The notes: a model not told the origin generated them from the sequence alone. Shown: positions 1 through 14,800, numbered from the stretch's first letter. The stretch is DNA of 64,000 bases from Clavelina lepadiformis (GCF_947623445.1 NC_135240.1:13144001-13208000), one strand, 5' to 3'. Made by a program: numbers and translations.

Positions 1-1042
1 AGTTGAAACGTGAAAAGGTGCTTAAAACTGATCAATTAAATAAAGTCGTTTTTAACCAGGCGGCTCCATTAACCACACAGACTATATGACTGGTGAGCAA
101 CGTTCATTTCACTCACAAATCATAGAGAGGGTTAATGCGAATCGTGATATTCGATGAAGGTAAATGAGTTTAATACGGTAAAATGTCGAAACTTTTTATG
201 AGCTGTTTTTTAAGGATAATGTTGAGGAAATTTATGAGGACTAGAATACAGGGCACATAGTCGGATCGACGGCTTGCATTTCAGCAGGGCTAAATCGAAA
301 AAGCTTATTTTGAGAAAATAGCAAATACGCATCGGATAACCCTATGTTGAGGTGCGAATCACAACAATAAACCTATACGTAGTTAAATAATAAATAGCAA
401 ACAAAAGACAAAAGAAAACTAATAAACAACGCAAGCAAACAAAAAAGCAGCAAATAAATAATAAATATTCAAAACCATTACCAAAAATTTTGGCGTACGT
501 GAATTTGCAAAACGCCATAGTATCGTGACAAAGCAGGATTTACGTGAAACTGGATGAAACAAAGTGAAACTGAAAAAGTTTGTGAGGTATTAAAAATGAA
601 AATAACGCCAATATGCACAGATATTAAGTTTACATGATAGCAGCATGTACATAGTTTTAAAATGTTTTCTATACTAACATTCTGTAGCTGCAATTAAGAT
701 CTTCAAATAAATTACGAGCTTTCAAAAAGAACATATTTTATGCTTCTTTTATACTTTGCATCTTATATACAAAACCACAATGCAACTTATTTTGCAGTCA
801 TTCGGATCACGTCATGGACACTACTTCCAACAACGAAGAGCGAAAAAGGCGCATTGATGAGATAAGCATATACTACCAAAGTAGGCTACTAACCAGGCTC
901 AACAGAACAAGCGTCTGTGGCAACACAATTAAAAGGGGACATTTGTCCTGCAGAATAAAAGTTAAATCTATGTGTCGTTATACCTTTTTTTATAATAAAG
1001 ATGATAATTTCATTCGAAGTTATGAACGAAACAATGAAACAC
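1..1042. other. Flank with no supported gene
   Basis: AT-rich sequence at the left edge. A plus-strand open frame of 91 codons (814-1089) follows an AG-ended pyrimidine-rich stretch, so it could be an exon of something, but its protein is unlike anything I know and its 3' end runs into the piggyBac-like element. I see no reliable gene here. Confidence 0.5.
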
Positions 1043-1604
1043 TTAACCCTATTCTAACTAGGCTTGGCTTCTCCCGCACACTGTCATAGCAAAACGTGGC
1101 GTACAGTTGCATTGTTTGCTGTAGAAACTTGAAATTTGGTGACTTTTCCTAAAAAATGTTCAGCTATCTGTCCATGTTTGTTTGATAAAGTTAGATTTTG
1201 TAATTTTTAAGATATTGCGATATTTTCATAATTTTCCTCTGCTTTGCTCTGCTCTCCGCATTGAAGCGTATTACTCATTTACGCACCAATAACTCGACTA
1301 ACTATTCTCTTTCGTTCTCTTCTCGCGGTCAGCTGGTTTTCAGCACAGCGGGGGCGCGGCGTAACAAGAAGAATTTCTAGAAATGTGTCACTTTTAGAAA
1401 TACTTAATTTACACTAAATTCACTTTCTTTAGTTTTACAATTATGATGTATACAGGAAGCCAGATGATTTTTCTACTAACCTGTCAAAATCCGATCAGTT
1501 TACGACGTATAGTTTTCTAGTAATTAACGATTGAAAATGTGTGTGCGGGGTCGGCCACACCTAGTTTTTTAGTAAACTCGCGAGCCTGGTTAGGATAGGG
1601 TTAA
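1043..1604. mobile_element. Non-autonomous piggyBac-like MITE
   Basis: The segment is bounded by TTAA on both sides. The ends are inverted repeats: TTAACCCTATTCTAACTAGG at the left and the complement of AGCCTGGTTAGGATAGGG plus TTAA at the right, about 19 bp with three mismatches. A TTAA target site and termini beginning CCCT are the hallmarks of the piggyBac superfamily. At about 560 bp with no transposase frame it would be a non-autonomous derivative. It lies just 3' of the SLC6 stop codon and probably inside its 3' UTR or immediately downstream. Confidence 0.7.
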
Positions 1605-1625
1605 AACAGAAGAGAAATACATATT

Positions 1626-4600
1626 TTATGCATATGATTTATTGGTAGGATGTGCTTTCGACGACGAATCAGCAGGAACATATTTTAGATAACCTGTTTA
1701 AAAAAATGAATACTGTAATGAAAGTGAACGTATTTATGTGAGGCTAACCGCATAAAACACATAAACTAAGCCATAGCAATAAATATATATAAGCTTTAAA
1801 AATCTTAGTAAATTCTTCTGTGCATATTTTATTAATGAAAGTGAAGTCTTACCTTTCCATCGCAAAAAAGCTATGATTGGAATCCATGATATACTGAGAA
1901 GTATCAAAAAGATGATGAAAGCTATTGCCCATGCTGGATAATCGACTTTCTCGTCTCCACTTGCTGCACAAACAAGGTTATACTATTATACCCAGTATAA
2001 CTTGCCTATATTTATACAAAAACGGTGACGATAACGAAAAGGTTGACGTTAAAGATAAAAACTATAACTAAAATTATTTTAACTGTACCTTCTTCCGCAT
2101 TGTAGTGTTTGTACTGTGGTGTTTTAATGACAAGTTGTACAATTGAAGCAATAAAGAGCACAGCCATAAGCAGAGGGGATATGAAGCACCACGTAATTCT
2201 CCAGAAAGGACCCGGGCCGCTTTCATCTAACATGTAAGAGATGTCCTTCGAGAACCTAAAAGGCAACAAAAAATTTAATATTAGTCTGGCATAACCTGTT
2301 TATATTTTTGCTAAAATGTAGTTGCAAAAAAAGATATTCCTATCATGTAGAACGAAAAGCAAGCAACAAGCCAGCGATGGAAGCGGACCTGTAGGGTTCA
2401 AAGGTTTTAGTTCCAAACTGAAAACATAGCTCAAACCAGGCCCAAAAAATCAGAACGTTACATTTAAGAAACCAGCCAAAGACATACAATGCAACGTAAC
2501 GAAATCCTTCAATTGACTACCCGCTGTGATAGAAGTCAAAAAATGCATCACCTATAGTCCTATACTATACCTATACTGTGGCTTTTTTGTTTGCAATAAA
2601 TAATATGTGGTTGCAGAGCCGAAACGTTTGCATATAATCTTTGCAAACAAACTTATAGTTTTTCGCAGATAAGATTTCACAGATTTTAAGATCGACCCCG
2701 AGCCCGGTCCGACTTCCATTTTTGCAACAAACAAAAAACTTTAGTTCAATGGTAGACGCTTACTTGGAAAATTTGTACACCCACGCAACTCCCACTGTTT
2801 CAAAGAAAGCAATCATGAGAAGTGGCAGTGTTCCAGCGTACGTATCGAAAATATCTAGAATGTACATGCCTGACCTCAGGGTGAAAATTTGACCCACTCC
2901 CAGCGAAACCAGGCACAAAATGGCTGCAAACATAGTACACAAGCAATCATATAACGCACCGAAAAATAAAAAAGACTTAAAAAATAGTTGTTCAAAATCA
3001 GCATGTAAGACGTTTTACGGGTAAGATTGGTTATTTAATTAAAGCAACATATCTGGACCTTTTTGGGCAGAAAACAGCGTAAAGATGTTGAATTACTGGT
3101 ATGTATTGTTGTATTGTATAATGTGCTGATGTCACAAGTTATGCTTACCAACAATGGCTTCTTTTGGAATCTTTAATCCCAGGTCTCGTAAAGGTGTTAC
3201 TATTCCTTCCAAGGTACCAAACATGGAGCCAAGACCGAGATTTATCAACATAGCAAAAAACATTACACTCCAGAATGGACCTCCAGGCATATGAATCATA
3301 GCTTCAGTAAAAGCGATGAAAGCAAGGCCAGGGCCGGATACAGCCTGTTCACACAAGCATTACAATAAATTTCAAACGTGGCAATCTAATAGTTAGTCGG
3401 TAATTTTAAAATTAAAATTTCAAACTTCGCTTTTACAATATTTTAAATTTGCTTTGAAAAAGCCCTTGTATTCTACAGTATACTATGATTTAAAACATGA
3501 TTCGTAACATTTAGCAAAACATGAGCCACTCGTTTAGCTATTTCATTAATAAGAGCATTGCTAATTTGCTATTCACCTCCTTCAATTCTTCTTCGATCGT
3601 ACAATTTGAAAGGTTGACACTTTTCCAATTCTGTAGAACGATATTTTGAGTTAATAATAATTCAATGAAAACAAACAGACAGATTTTCAAATTAAGTTCA
3701 TATAAAATCTTCTATGCTCACTTCTAAAATTGAAGGTTGTGTTTCATTATGGTTTATTAGCGTGATATTAATGCCATCCAAATAAGGATAATAATTCTTT
3801 CGATCCATGTTTGTAACAAAATGTATGACGTCATGATCAGGATAGTCATTGAAAAAGCCGTGAATTTTTTCAATATTCCTGAAAACACATAAATTATTGC
3901 TTTAACATTGAATTCTTGGTTAATCAAATCCAACCTACTTCATAACTTTTAGACTCAGTAAAATTACCTGTCAATGCAGATCTGAGATTTGTGATGTGCC
4001 TTGAAGCCCAGCACGCAGAAAATTACCAAGGAGGCAAACAAGCTGCTGGCACAGTTAATGATGGAAACAGTTATGGCATCTTTCTTGCAGTTGTTTTTCA
4101 CATCATTATAAGATGAGTAAGCGATTACTCCACCAAATCCCAAGCCAAGGGAAAAGAATATCTGTGTCGCTGCATCTCTCCACACATTTGGGTCAGCTAA
4201 TTTAGACATCTTGAAAAAGATGATAATTTGCATGAAAAAGTTAAACTGAGTAAAATCGAGTAAAAAAATCACAAACGTCGTGCCCTATATAACTTACATC
4301 TGGTGTGAACATGAATGCCAATCCGTCAACAGCACCATCCAATGTTATTCCACGAAAAAAATAAATTACTAAGACCAAATAAGGAAAGGTTGCACTAAAA
4401 TAGATAATCTGCAAAAGAATGAAATGCTTGGTTCAGATCCCAAATGCACAGTTGAATATCGCCTTGTAGATACTTGAAACTACTTTACTATCTGTTTCCA
4501 TAAATCAAACTTGGATACTCAATATAGTAAAGGCAGTGATGCTTTGTTATGTTATCCACGTTTATCCTACCGTCATAAGTTATTTTAAATAGTACTGTAT

Positions 4601-7600
4601 AAAAACTATTGAATTTTAAGTAACCTAAGTATAATACAAGGCTATATCTATATATAACTGCAGTGTAAAGCTGCATGTTCTATATATTTTAATTGCCTGA
4701 GAGGTGAAAACAAATCCTACTAGGCTAATGTACAGTGGCCATCGAGGTATGGTATGGCATAAAAGTTTTCATAGTTCATAGACCATTAGGACGGGAGAAA
4801 TGTCTTTGCACGACTTAAACTCATGATAATTTCGCAATAAGAGCATCTTGTTGTAACCATCTTGATTTTTTAGTTTTAATGTGTTGTTGTTCGAAAGGTT
4901 CGAAATTGTTGCTATTTTGAACAATTAAACGCATGTGTACACTGTACAGTGAAAAAAAACAAGCTTGTCCATATAAAGAAGACCCTTTCTTGACAGCTTC
5001 CTGTGTTAAGGTGTAACTTGCCATGGAAATAATTTTTACAACTTTTTCAAGCAAGATCGGATTACTGACTTCCTGTTTCGAAAAAGATAACGTATAATGA
5101 AGACACACGACCACGTGACTACTCTAGCGGGAAGGTTAGCACGTGGTTGATCTAGGATACCATGGCGATCGTAGTAGATTGCTTGTTTTATGTGGGACAG
5201 GGCCAATAACAATGCTTCAACAACAGTTTAATGACATGGTTAGTCAACGCATAGCACAAAGAATACCATAAAGTGATATCATCAGGGGTGAATTCAAACA
5301 TGAGCAATCTTTTGAAATTTAAATGAAGTGAATTCCTTTCATTGTGACTTCAGTATAAGTGTTATAAAAGCCAATGTTTATACGGCAACGCCCCATTACT
5401 ATCGTCTTTAGACATGTCATAACCACAATTTCCTCTCTTGAGACTACATTTCTGGAATGTTTGTCTAAGCAACTACAGTACACATAGAAAGAGTAAAATT
5501 TGGCTAGTTCAACTAGTTTCATAATGCCATATTTCTGTATATTTCATATTTCAAAATGGAAATCTGTAAATATACTGCGTTAGTGTGTAGCCAATTCAAG
5601 GTTTTCCAGAAACAAATCGCGCTTTACTTTATAACGTCAAGAGGATTAAGGGATTATCGAAATTATGGGAAGCGAATTCCAGTTAGGTACTTTCCATATC
5701 GAAGAGGGGCGCCAGATACTTAAGCTTTGTATTGGTATCACCACGTGCTTAAAAAGAACAATTGGTAGTAGAAAGCTTAACTGAATGACAGGAAGCTTTA
5801 CTTCCAAAATATTGCCTTCTACTCACCATCTACCAGAAAAGAAATTGGCATAGCGCAATAACACACTGTGAAAAATAAATTATATTTATCTTTAATTTTG
5901 GTTTATGTCATCTGTTTCATTCAAGAATGATCAGAATGTTACACACAAAGACAAACGTGAAGCGTGAAGGGACGATCGTTGTTCAAGCGTTGCTGGCATT
6001 GCCACCTGAACCTTACCCTACAACACAGTTTATTTTTACTCGATCAGCAAATAACCAGTAATAAATCACAACCACAACACAACACAATCACAACAGCCAC
6101 AAACGATTAACGATTCTGACCACAAGATAGGTCGAACAACAAGAGACCTAGCAAGATTTACATAGTGTGGGAACAATTACCTTTCTTATACAAGAAAAAA
6201 GATTTTCTGTTACTAATATTAAAGAGAAAGTTCTCGACCATACGTTCAACTTGCTGTGTGCGTCATGATGTTAGACGTCATTGGAATATTTTCAACCAGG
6301 TCACCATACAAATATGCAGCCTATAGTTATTTTAGGAGCTACTCATTTTTTCCATCCTAGGCCAATACAAAATAAATGTATAACATCGCACAACTTCGTG
6401 TAGTTCTGAATGATTTTCCACGCCTCAGAGCTACTATATAGAAAGAGGTGGGTCGCCGAGAATATTCCCAACGATTTATTTACAAGCACAACGAAAAGTA
6501 AAATACTCAGGAAAATCAGAGGTCAACACCTCACAGTAGCCTACAGCACGTACATACTTTCACAAAAAATTATGGCAAACCATGGCATCATCACGTTGTG
6601 GTAGGCTATGTGCTGTATTTGGTGATGAAGATATCCGCAGGGTAAGCGAAGCTGGCACCGTACTTGGCCTGTTAGATTGTGCTAAAAACGATTTGCAACG
6701 TAGCCCAGGGGATTATACTGGTCAACGGCGTCCAGAATAAAGGACAGGATTAAATAAAAATAACTGCCAAATGAAAAATGATCACTTTGTGATTGTGATA
6801 ACCTAACTTGTCACGTGACTGATTGGTGTCATTGTACGATAACACGAAGCTTATCAGTTTTAAATACTTACAAGATAATACGATATTCATAACTGTCGAG
6901 GATCCATATGAAAGCAAACGTACGTGCTTTTATTTAGAAGAAAGTCTTTATAACATTTCCAGAGACGTCCAAAGTTTACATTCGATTTGACTGTACGCAT
7001 TCGGTATGGTGAGTCAGAAAAATCACTACGAAGGTCCATCGCTTTTAAAGTTATGTAATTTTGCACATTCTTTTGCATGTAAAGAAAGTGACGTCATTTA
7101 AACTTAAACATGCTTGTATAATTGTTAACTATTAGTCTTCTCGAAGGAGGCAATTTATCAAGATTTACTGCGGAAATAGCTTGGCGGGAGGTGGAAAATT
7201 GTTGAACCCTTTTATCAATCCGGCGAACAAATAGTGTTTTCTACGACTGAGCTACTGTGTACTACTTCTTTCACAACTCCATTTGAGAAAGAAGTACAGA
7301 ACATTGTTCTGAAAACAATTTTGCGTTCTTGTATTTGTCACGTGATTTATTGAAAAGATTCAAAGAAAGCCTGCTTCAATCATTTCAATAAAAAATCCGG
7401 CGTGTTGTATTTAATAATGGCTAACAGAACTTCGGTTTAAACTATAAAGTATCAAGTTGCAAACCGTTCGTAAGCTACCTGTGACATAAAGACAAAAAAA
7501 TTACTAAAAGATCATAAATGCAAAGCGTTTTTATTATGATATACGTACAGTAAAATAGGCGTGATATGAGCAGGGTACAGCAAACGGACTAGCAGGTTTA

Positions 7601-10600
7601 AACTTTGATTAAAAATGTTTTCTTCCTTATTTGAATATTAGACTGTTGATAAAGTTATGAATTGCAATGAATCAAAAAATATACAGTACTGAGAACTTGC
7701 ACTTGAACTCCTTAATTGTTGTACAGGTTACACGTTTAAATGCAAATTATCATGTCGTAATCATGCAGTACAACGGGGAGTTTCTTCGAAATCAACACTC
7801 TGCTTTCTAGCTTATTTAAATAAAACTACTGAGAAACTACAGCCACAGCGTCTACACAACTGTTGTACTGACAGGAATACATGAGTTTGAGCATTACTGA
7901 TGACATTTCTATTCTTTTTACGTAAAAATTAGGAAGAAAGTCGGGCATGCAACCGTTTCTTTTAAAGCATAAGGTCTACGAACACTATTTGTTCCCATCA
8001 AACCTAATCAGTTCAGAAATTGACGCTTCCGACAGACAAGCAGGACCGCTGTTTGGAAGCGCAGTTGATTTGGGTCTTCCGCACAACATGATATCGGCAA
8101 AAAGGTTGGAAACCATACCAATGTACTGTAGTTCCAAGTTTAAAAAGACCGCAGACAGACAAAGATGAATTCGCAATACCATAACTGGATAATTTATTAA
8201 CGCAGACCATACCGAACCGTTTTCACCTTTGATAAAGTAATTAGAATGATTGAAAATGATGACTGTTATAATTGGTTGACTGAAATTGGTACTGTACTTC
8301 TGAAAATTACTACGTTATTGCCAAATACCTTTGCATAACAGATAAAAAACATTTTCTGCGTTTTAACTGTAATTGAAGTCCATGTTTGCGGGTTGTCTTG
8401 ATTTGATTCGTTCAAATCGGTTATGGCATGAAGTAATTTACGAATAGCGTGAGCAAAAACTCAATCAAGTCTAGTCTGTCAGCCCGGGGGAAAATGCCAT
8501 CACGTCAGTTTTAAGAAGTTTGTGGCGCAAAAGCTTCTTGATTCTCTCGGCCAAGCACGATGTGAATTGGTACAAAATTTTCTTTCATTTACTTACTGTT
8601 TGTACTTCTGGGAGGTCGTTGAATTACAGTAGGTATTTGAATTGTTTTGTTACCTCGCATGTTTACAAAGGCTTCTTGTATCGTAGTTTTTTGAAGAGTA
8701 ACAACTGTTGCCAATCAAGACATAAAAATCTTATACACAACAATCGAACTTAAAAAAGCACAACCAGGTAAAACTAGTATCGAAACTTCGCCATATCCCT
8801 GAACCCTGTCCCTTTGTTACAAGCCATCCTAGTGGTGTTTGAAACGTTTGTATAGCTCGGGTTTACTATTTCTGAGGTGAGATGTAGTGAAGCATGACAC
8901 TGACAAAAGAATACCATAACGGAAAAAAACAGGTTCGTAAATGTACTTATGTTTGGAAGTGGACCAGCGTAATAATAACACAAACGCCATCGTCAAATGC
9001 CATTAAAGCGCTAACAATTTAAAAGAATTTGAAGTGTGAGACAGTGAGACAAAACTGTGTGCAATATTCCACGAATCAGGCAAGTACGGGAATAGCACGA
9101 AACTAAACAAACCACTGTATACCTATTTTTGTTACGACCCATACAAGCAAAGCTATGTCGATGTGACGAACAAGCATAGCAACGATCGCTTGTAATCCTG
9201 GATACGATACTCAGCGGTCAAATTTAAACACAACAAATAGGTTCATCGAGTGGGCCATGTAGATTTACACATCCTGTTCTATTGTTATCTATTCAACGCC
9301 TAACGATCGGTTCGATAGGGTAAATCATATCAAACGAACGCATTGAAGGGCTGAAGTGGTCCCAAGAACGAAACATGACAGTCAGGCATCAGGTAGAAAT
9401 TTTAAAACAAAAGTAGCTTACAGATTAATGCGTAAACCATAGCAATTGTATAATTGATCGGACTGCTTCACTATACGGAATCTAACTCACTTTTCCCGAC
9501 GACTTAATTCCTTTGAACATCCCAATGAACACGACCAGCCAAGCCACGACAAGAACTAGTGACAGTCTCCACACCACATTACCAGGTTCTTCAATGGACG
9601 ACGAAATATCAAGAGTATCGCGATACCAAAAGTACGATGTCGCACTAGACTTTGAACATTCTTCCAATGGAACTGCAGATTAAATTGAGTTGTTACTGTT
9701 AAACTTGAAAGGGGTAAATTCAGCTGCAATATATTTCGTTCAAATGATTTTTCGTTTACCTGATTTGTTATTCGTGTCAGTTAGGTTAGGATAAGATGGA
9801 CAATCCGACCACGGTAGTGAACTTTGAAAAGAGTTGAAAAAATAGTATAAAGCCCAAGCTATGATCATATTGTAATAGAGAGCGATGAGAAAGCAGACCT
9901 GTAACAGGATAATTTTGGATGGCTGTAAATACATAACATAGCAACGCCCATTCATTGTATCCGGGATCGCAGCTGAGTGTTGACGAACAAAAGTACTATT
10001 CACAAGTAATGATGACACAAGCACGTTTGTGATCTTGAGAAAACTTTTATGAATGAGCGTTTCAATCATTGCAGATTTCAAACAAACGAGTTAGGTTATA
10101 AAGGCAAAACGAGAACCAAAATAGGTTAACGTGAGCATACAAAAAAACTTTGCCATAATGACTCAACAAAACAAAATCGATCGGGAATCAAGTTTACATC
10201 ATGATGATTTGCGAAATTTTTAATTTTCAAATAGTCTTAAAACTGGCCTTAAAACCAGTTTAACCCTCTATTGAAAACAGTTAAGTTGTTTATAGGAAGA
10301 CATCGTGCATGACTCATAAGTACCACAAAAATACTAAACATTAGCCTTAAATATATTTGCAAACCGTTGCAGTTACAACCATGTTGATGTTGTCTGAACT
10401 GTGTTAACCAAATTTTTAAAGTAAAATAAGAAACAGGTTATACTTTGGCACCATTTCACAGAACAACTGAAGAAGCAAGCTTCTGCTTGCGAAAGCTCAT
10501 GTCAAAAAATATAAAGGTAACCTTAAGAGTGTCAAAACTATATCCTGTTTCTTATTTTAGTTACAACCATGTACGAGGTGGTCTGCACTAATACTACATC

Positions 10601-11858
10601 AACGAATAACAGCTCCAGGGAAAACTGTTATTAACTTACTTACCACCATACTAGCGACACCGACTCCCCCAAGATAAGGATGGATGTGGTTCCAAACTCC
10701 TACGCTCCCACGTTTCAAACGTTGACCGATTGCAATTTCCATATAAAAGAGAGGAATACCTTCCAAGATTAACATGATAAAATAAGGAATAAGAAATGCC
10801 CCCCCTCCATTCTTCTGACATAGATAGGGAAAACGCCAAACATTTCCAAGACCAACCTTCAAACACAAAGGTCGATTTTATTCAACTAATTAGTTCAAAT
10901 CTTGCATATTATATTGTTGGTACTCTATAGTCCATGCGTACATTTCTTACAACATATATAATAGATCGCTTTCGACCTACCGCAAAACCGATTTGGGCCA
11001 GAATATATTGAACTTTGTTATCCCAACCGTCTCGCTTCTCAACAACGTCTTCAGATGAAGAATTCGAATCATCATCCTGTGACGACAAAAAGAATTAAAA
11101 TTAACAATCTACTTCAATAATAGAATTAGGAGAGCACGTAACGGGGATAAATTTGAAGCACATCAACTATTTCTTTGTGAGTTGATATATCAAAGGCACA
11201 ACATATACTTATAGGTAACAAAGAGTTGCATGAAGTTTGATCGAAAAAATTCCGGCTAAACGCGACATTAACTTTTTGCCTGGTTTGGTGTTTTACTGTA
11301 AATGACCAGGAAAGAGAGCAGAATAATAATTAGCTAAATGTAATTAACCCGCTCTAATGGGGCAGTGTACAAATATCTGTGCTGGAATAAACAGACACGA
11401 CAGAAAAAATGGCATCGAAATTCAAATTACTCTAGCTTTGGTGACAGTTAAGAATAAAACCCAAGTAATTGGTACAATTGCGTTCAGGAAAGATTGTTGT
11501 TATATAGCTGGTTTTGGGTTTTCTACAGACTCTTTTTCTTAGCTTACTTTGTGTAGCCTGCGGTCAAAAACGACGCCAAACATCAAACCATCAATAAAAA
11601 TTACATTATGTCTAAAGACGACGTCATCTGGCTTACTATGCTGGAAAAATTTGGACTCAGACAAAATGAATAATTAAAGAACGTTAATAGACGTCACTGG
11701 CAATTTAAGCATTTGAAGTTTGGCCTATACGAAGCACACAACCAAGATACAAACCTATTTGCTTGACTTACGTTCATATTCCTCGCTTCTTCAGCATTTT
11801 CCATTCGGTTTACCAGCGTAGCGGAAGATTCTGTTCCTATCGGTTCTGTTTCATCCAT
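1626..11858 (-). CDS. SLC6A15/17: Sodium-dependent SLC6 transporter, SLC6A15/A17-like (B0AT2/NTT4 group)
   Basis: Predicted plasma- or vesicle-membrane Na+-coupled transporter of neutral amino acids. Fourteen exons close in frame, giving 660 residues: 11772-11858, 10981-11076, 10644-10856, 9760-9898, 9491-9672, 4298-4408, 3968-4209, 3722-3878, 3577-3630, 3149-3344, 2764-2923, 2089-2255, 1853-1963 and 1626-1693. TM1 carries the family signature [20 protein letters not shown] (exon 3). Other hallmarks are [13 protein letters not shown] in loop 1, the [14 protein letters not shown] loop before TM4, [15 protein letters not shown] in TM6, and [11 protein letters not shown] with [14 protein letters not shown] in TM8-9. 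NLT, NIT, NHT-type and NLS sequons lie in the extracellular loops. The pattern matches vertebrate SLC6A15/16/17 better than GABA or monoamine carriers (family knowledge). The start is the first Met of exon 1 in an acidic N-tail. The last exon (22 codons) is the least certain; it has a good pyrimidine tract and phase 1 fits. Orthology to A15 versus A17 is not resolved. Confidence 0.93.
4409..9490. other. Large SLC6 intron 5, no gene seen
   Basis: A 5.1-kb intron separates the TM4-5 exon from the TM5-6 exon of the transporter. All open frames in it are short, lack recognisable domains and occur on both strands. I found no exon-like segment that would extend or replace the flanking transporter exons. 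Confidence 0.6.
10422..10559. mobile_element. Short terminal-inverted-repeat element in SLC6 intron 3
   Basis: TAAAATAAGAAACAGG at the left end is perfectly inverted as CCTGTTTCTTATTTTA at the right end, and weaker pairing continues inward. The 138-bp unit is flanked by an imperfect direct repeat of about 30 bp beginning GTTACAACCATGT (10371 and 10560). The repeat is longer than a normal target duplication, so the insertion may have landed in a pre-existing duplication. The superfamily is unknown. Confidence 0.55.
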
Positions 11859-14800
11859 TTTTTCAAAACAAGAATGTCGTTGTAAACGGTATGCTCTTAA
11901 AGCTAAGCTTTATCAAAACACACCAGCCTATAAACTACATGTAATGCGGCAATGGAGAAATTGTAAAAAATAATTATTAGCGAAATTAAAATATGACATA
12001 TTATATTTCTCAAGATATCAAAACGCTATACACAGCCAACAGAATTACGTGGGACGGTTTGTGCTGGCAATATGTTCAACACAAATTTGTGAATGAATTG
12101 CATGTACGCTTTACTAGTTTAGTTTGTTTGATACCCAACCAGACAGGCTCTACTACCGATTTCCTGCCGTATAATGGCGGGAAAGAGACGACGAGTAAAA
12201 TTGTAAGTTACACTACTCATGTTTTTAACACGTATTGCCTTGCATATAACGAGTAAGTGCGAAACTGAGTACGAAGTGTGTGACCATCTTAAGGCAAAAT
12301 GTAAAGAATTACTTAAAACTAAGCATGTTTTTAATTAAATATTAAAAGCAGGCTAACCACATCTGCCTTCACACAACTTGTCTTTTATTAACTTGATGAA
12401 GTCTTACTCGAAAACGAAAAATTAAGCGAAAAGCAAACGTTCAACATCAAACCAATACAAACAACAAACTCCTAATTCCAGTCAAAACACGATGAAGGAA
12501 CTACTATACCGCCTGACTCACGTTTTTGTATACATATTATCGATTGGTGTACTGTAGTAAACTGGGAGCACAATATAACAGCTGCCCTCTTTTTTCTGTT
12601 TTTATTGCGAGGAGAAAATGCTCTCCTCCTCTTAGTGTTTTCTTTCTAATTCTTATCCATTGCTCTTTCTCTCTCCTCTCTGTGTCTCTTTCTCTCTGTC
12701 TGGTTCTCCCTTTTATCTCTTAATGTAACCTAGTACTTTAGTCAATGTAAAATTGCTCAAGTGTCTCGTCGAAGACGACTCGTCACATAGTTGGAATCGA
12801 AAATTACGTGCCGTCGCCTGTTGGCCGTAGGGCATACTTAAGGTTACAAGAGCTATCCATAGAAAACGTGTATTGCAGGTAATTTTCCATTCTTTCTTTT
12901 CAATCAATCAATCCATATCGGAAGCTAAACAGGAGTATAAGAGCAAACAAACACACAAATAAAAACTAAAAAATCCCATAATCAAAAGCAAATCATCTTT
13001 AAATTTTGACTTCTATACATTAAAACTTTTCATACACACAAAGCTTTTACTTACTCTTAAAAAGTAAGTGTAACGCTAAAGCGAGTATATCTTAAAGTAT
13101 AGGCACAGTTAATTTTTCCACTCTGGTTTATTCAAAAACTAACGCAAATAGCAGGCAACAAAACAATTAAGAAACTTTTCACTCTCTGCACCATGATTGT
13201 TCACGTAGCCCGCCAGGTACTTTCCAGTGTGAATAGAATTAACGTTCGGGTCACTCAGGTGGAAAATTTCTGTTATATGACGTCAAAGTTTTGGTGGAGC
13301 GTGTGGAAACTTCAGTGTTTATATTCATACTACAAAAATGCGTGAATATATTCACTACACATATAGGCTTCTATTTTTTGGAAAACTTAGCGTTGCACTT
13401 GCACTATGTCTATAATATTGTCTATTACTATATTGCGTAACATTATAACACTACACAATTACTATTGCCTCTATTCGTCATATTTCCTCTGGTTTAGCTT
13501 TAAAAACCGAACCAGACCACACTATGTAAGGATTCTAAACATCGCGTGAAGCAACGTGTGTAACTCTACTACTAAGTACTGAGTTGAACTGAGTCTACAG
13601 CGTCTTATATATAGTAAACAATAAACAACTTTATTTTAAGACCATAGCATCCGTTTTCGTGCTATTGAACCACAATTGATACTTGTATAGGACTGAAAGT
13701 TGAAAAAATGAAGGGGACGGGGTTGATCGTCGATTAGTACTCGTAAATTTGACCTGACATATTATAGGCTCCACTCGCAGTGGGTATATGAGTGACGTCA
13801 TTCCGGGTAAAATCTGCTCCAGAGTTAATCTATTTTTGCATAGTATCAAAGAAAAATATGTTTTTACAGTATAAATGAATACCTGGTTATTAAAAGTAGA
13901 AAAAAATCAAGGAAAAGAAAAAACCTATAACACTATACAATAAATAGCAATCAGCTCCTGTTTGCCATTGTTATTTATGAAATCAGGTGCTGGTTGAAAC
14001 TGTATGTCCTTGAATGATGTTCAGGTGATCTAATCTAAAATATATTTGTAAACATCTCAGTCCATATTTAATCACATCACTTAAACACTCCTTCCTGACA
14101 CTCCTTAATTCGCAGGTCTCTGATTGGCCAATTAGGAAGGCGAATACATTGCCCTTTTTGGCTACTTCCTTACAACAACACTTCGTTAATGCTTATGTTA
14201 AATATCGTTAATAACAAAAAACGGCGATAAAAAATCACACTATCTCAAATTCAAACCAATTTTTAATTTTGGAGCATGAGAAAATGGTCGTTTATGTCAC
14301 TGTTTTAAGGAAATAGCGGAAATGGTGCTTGTTTACTAACTTCGGCTACACACTTTGACAGTTTCATAGAACTATTTCAATACAGGCTAGCTTGAATAAA
14401 ACAAAGAAAACATAGGACGCACCAAACTGCCTTTTCATTCATTTAGTTCTGCTTACAAACTCAGGCTGCAACCTTTTTTCCAAGATGTAAACAAATGGAG
14501 TAGTCAAGGAAGTATACCAGCATTTTACTCCACGTGGAGTGGACTTAAACTGGTATGGAATTTTGCAATTACGTCACCATATAAGGTTTTGGAGTTTTCG
14601 TTCTAGTGTTTGCTTAATATACAGCCTAGCTATTACCTTTGCCTTATAAAGATGATGCAACTTCGCGTAATAAACTAGTGGTTTATTTTTTATATATATT
14701 TGAAAATATACTTTGTTAAAAGCAAATCCCAAAAATAATTTCGCAAAAAACACCTTATGACGTGAAAAAAAGTAGTTAAACATCTTTAAGGTATTTAAAA

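Noticed and set aside
814..1089. A plus-strand 91-codon frame as a gene
   Set aside because: No recognisable domain, and its 3' end overlaps the piggyBac-like element.
2552..2734. A 60-codon frame with [10 protein letters not shown] in transporter intron 11
   Set aside because: It resembles the [10 protein letters not shown] exon only in a few residues, lacks acceptor and donor in phase, and does not fit as an alternative exon.
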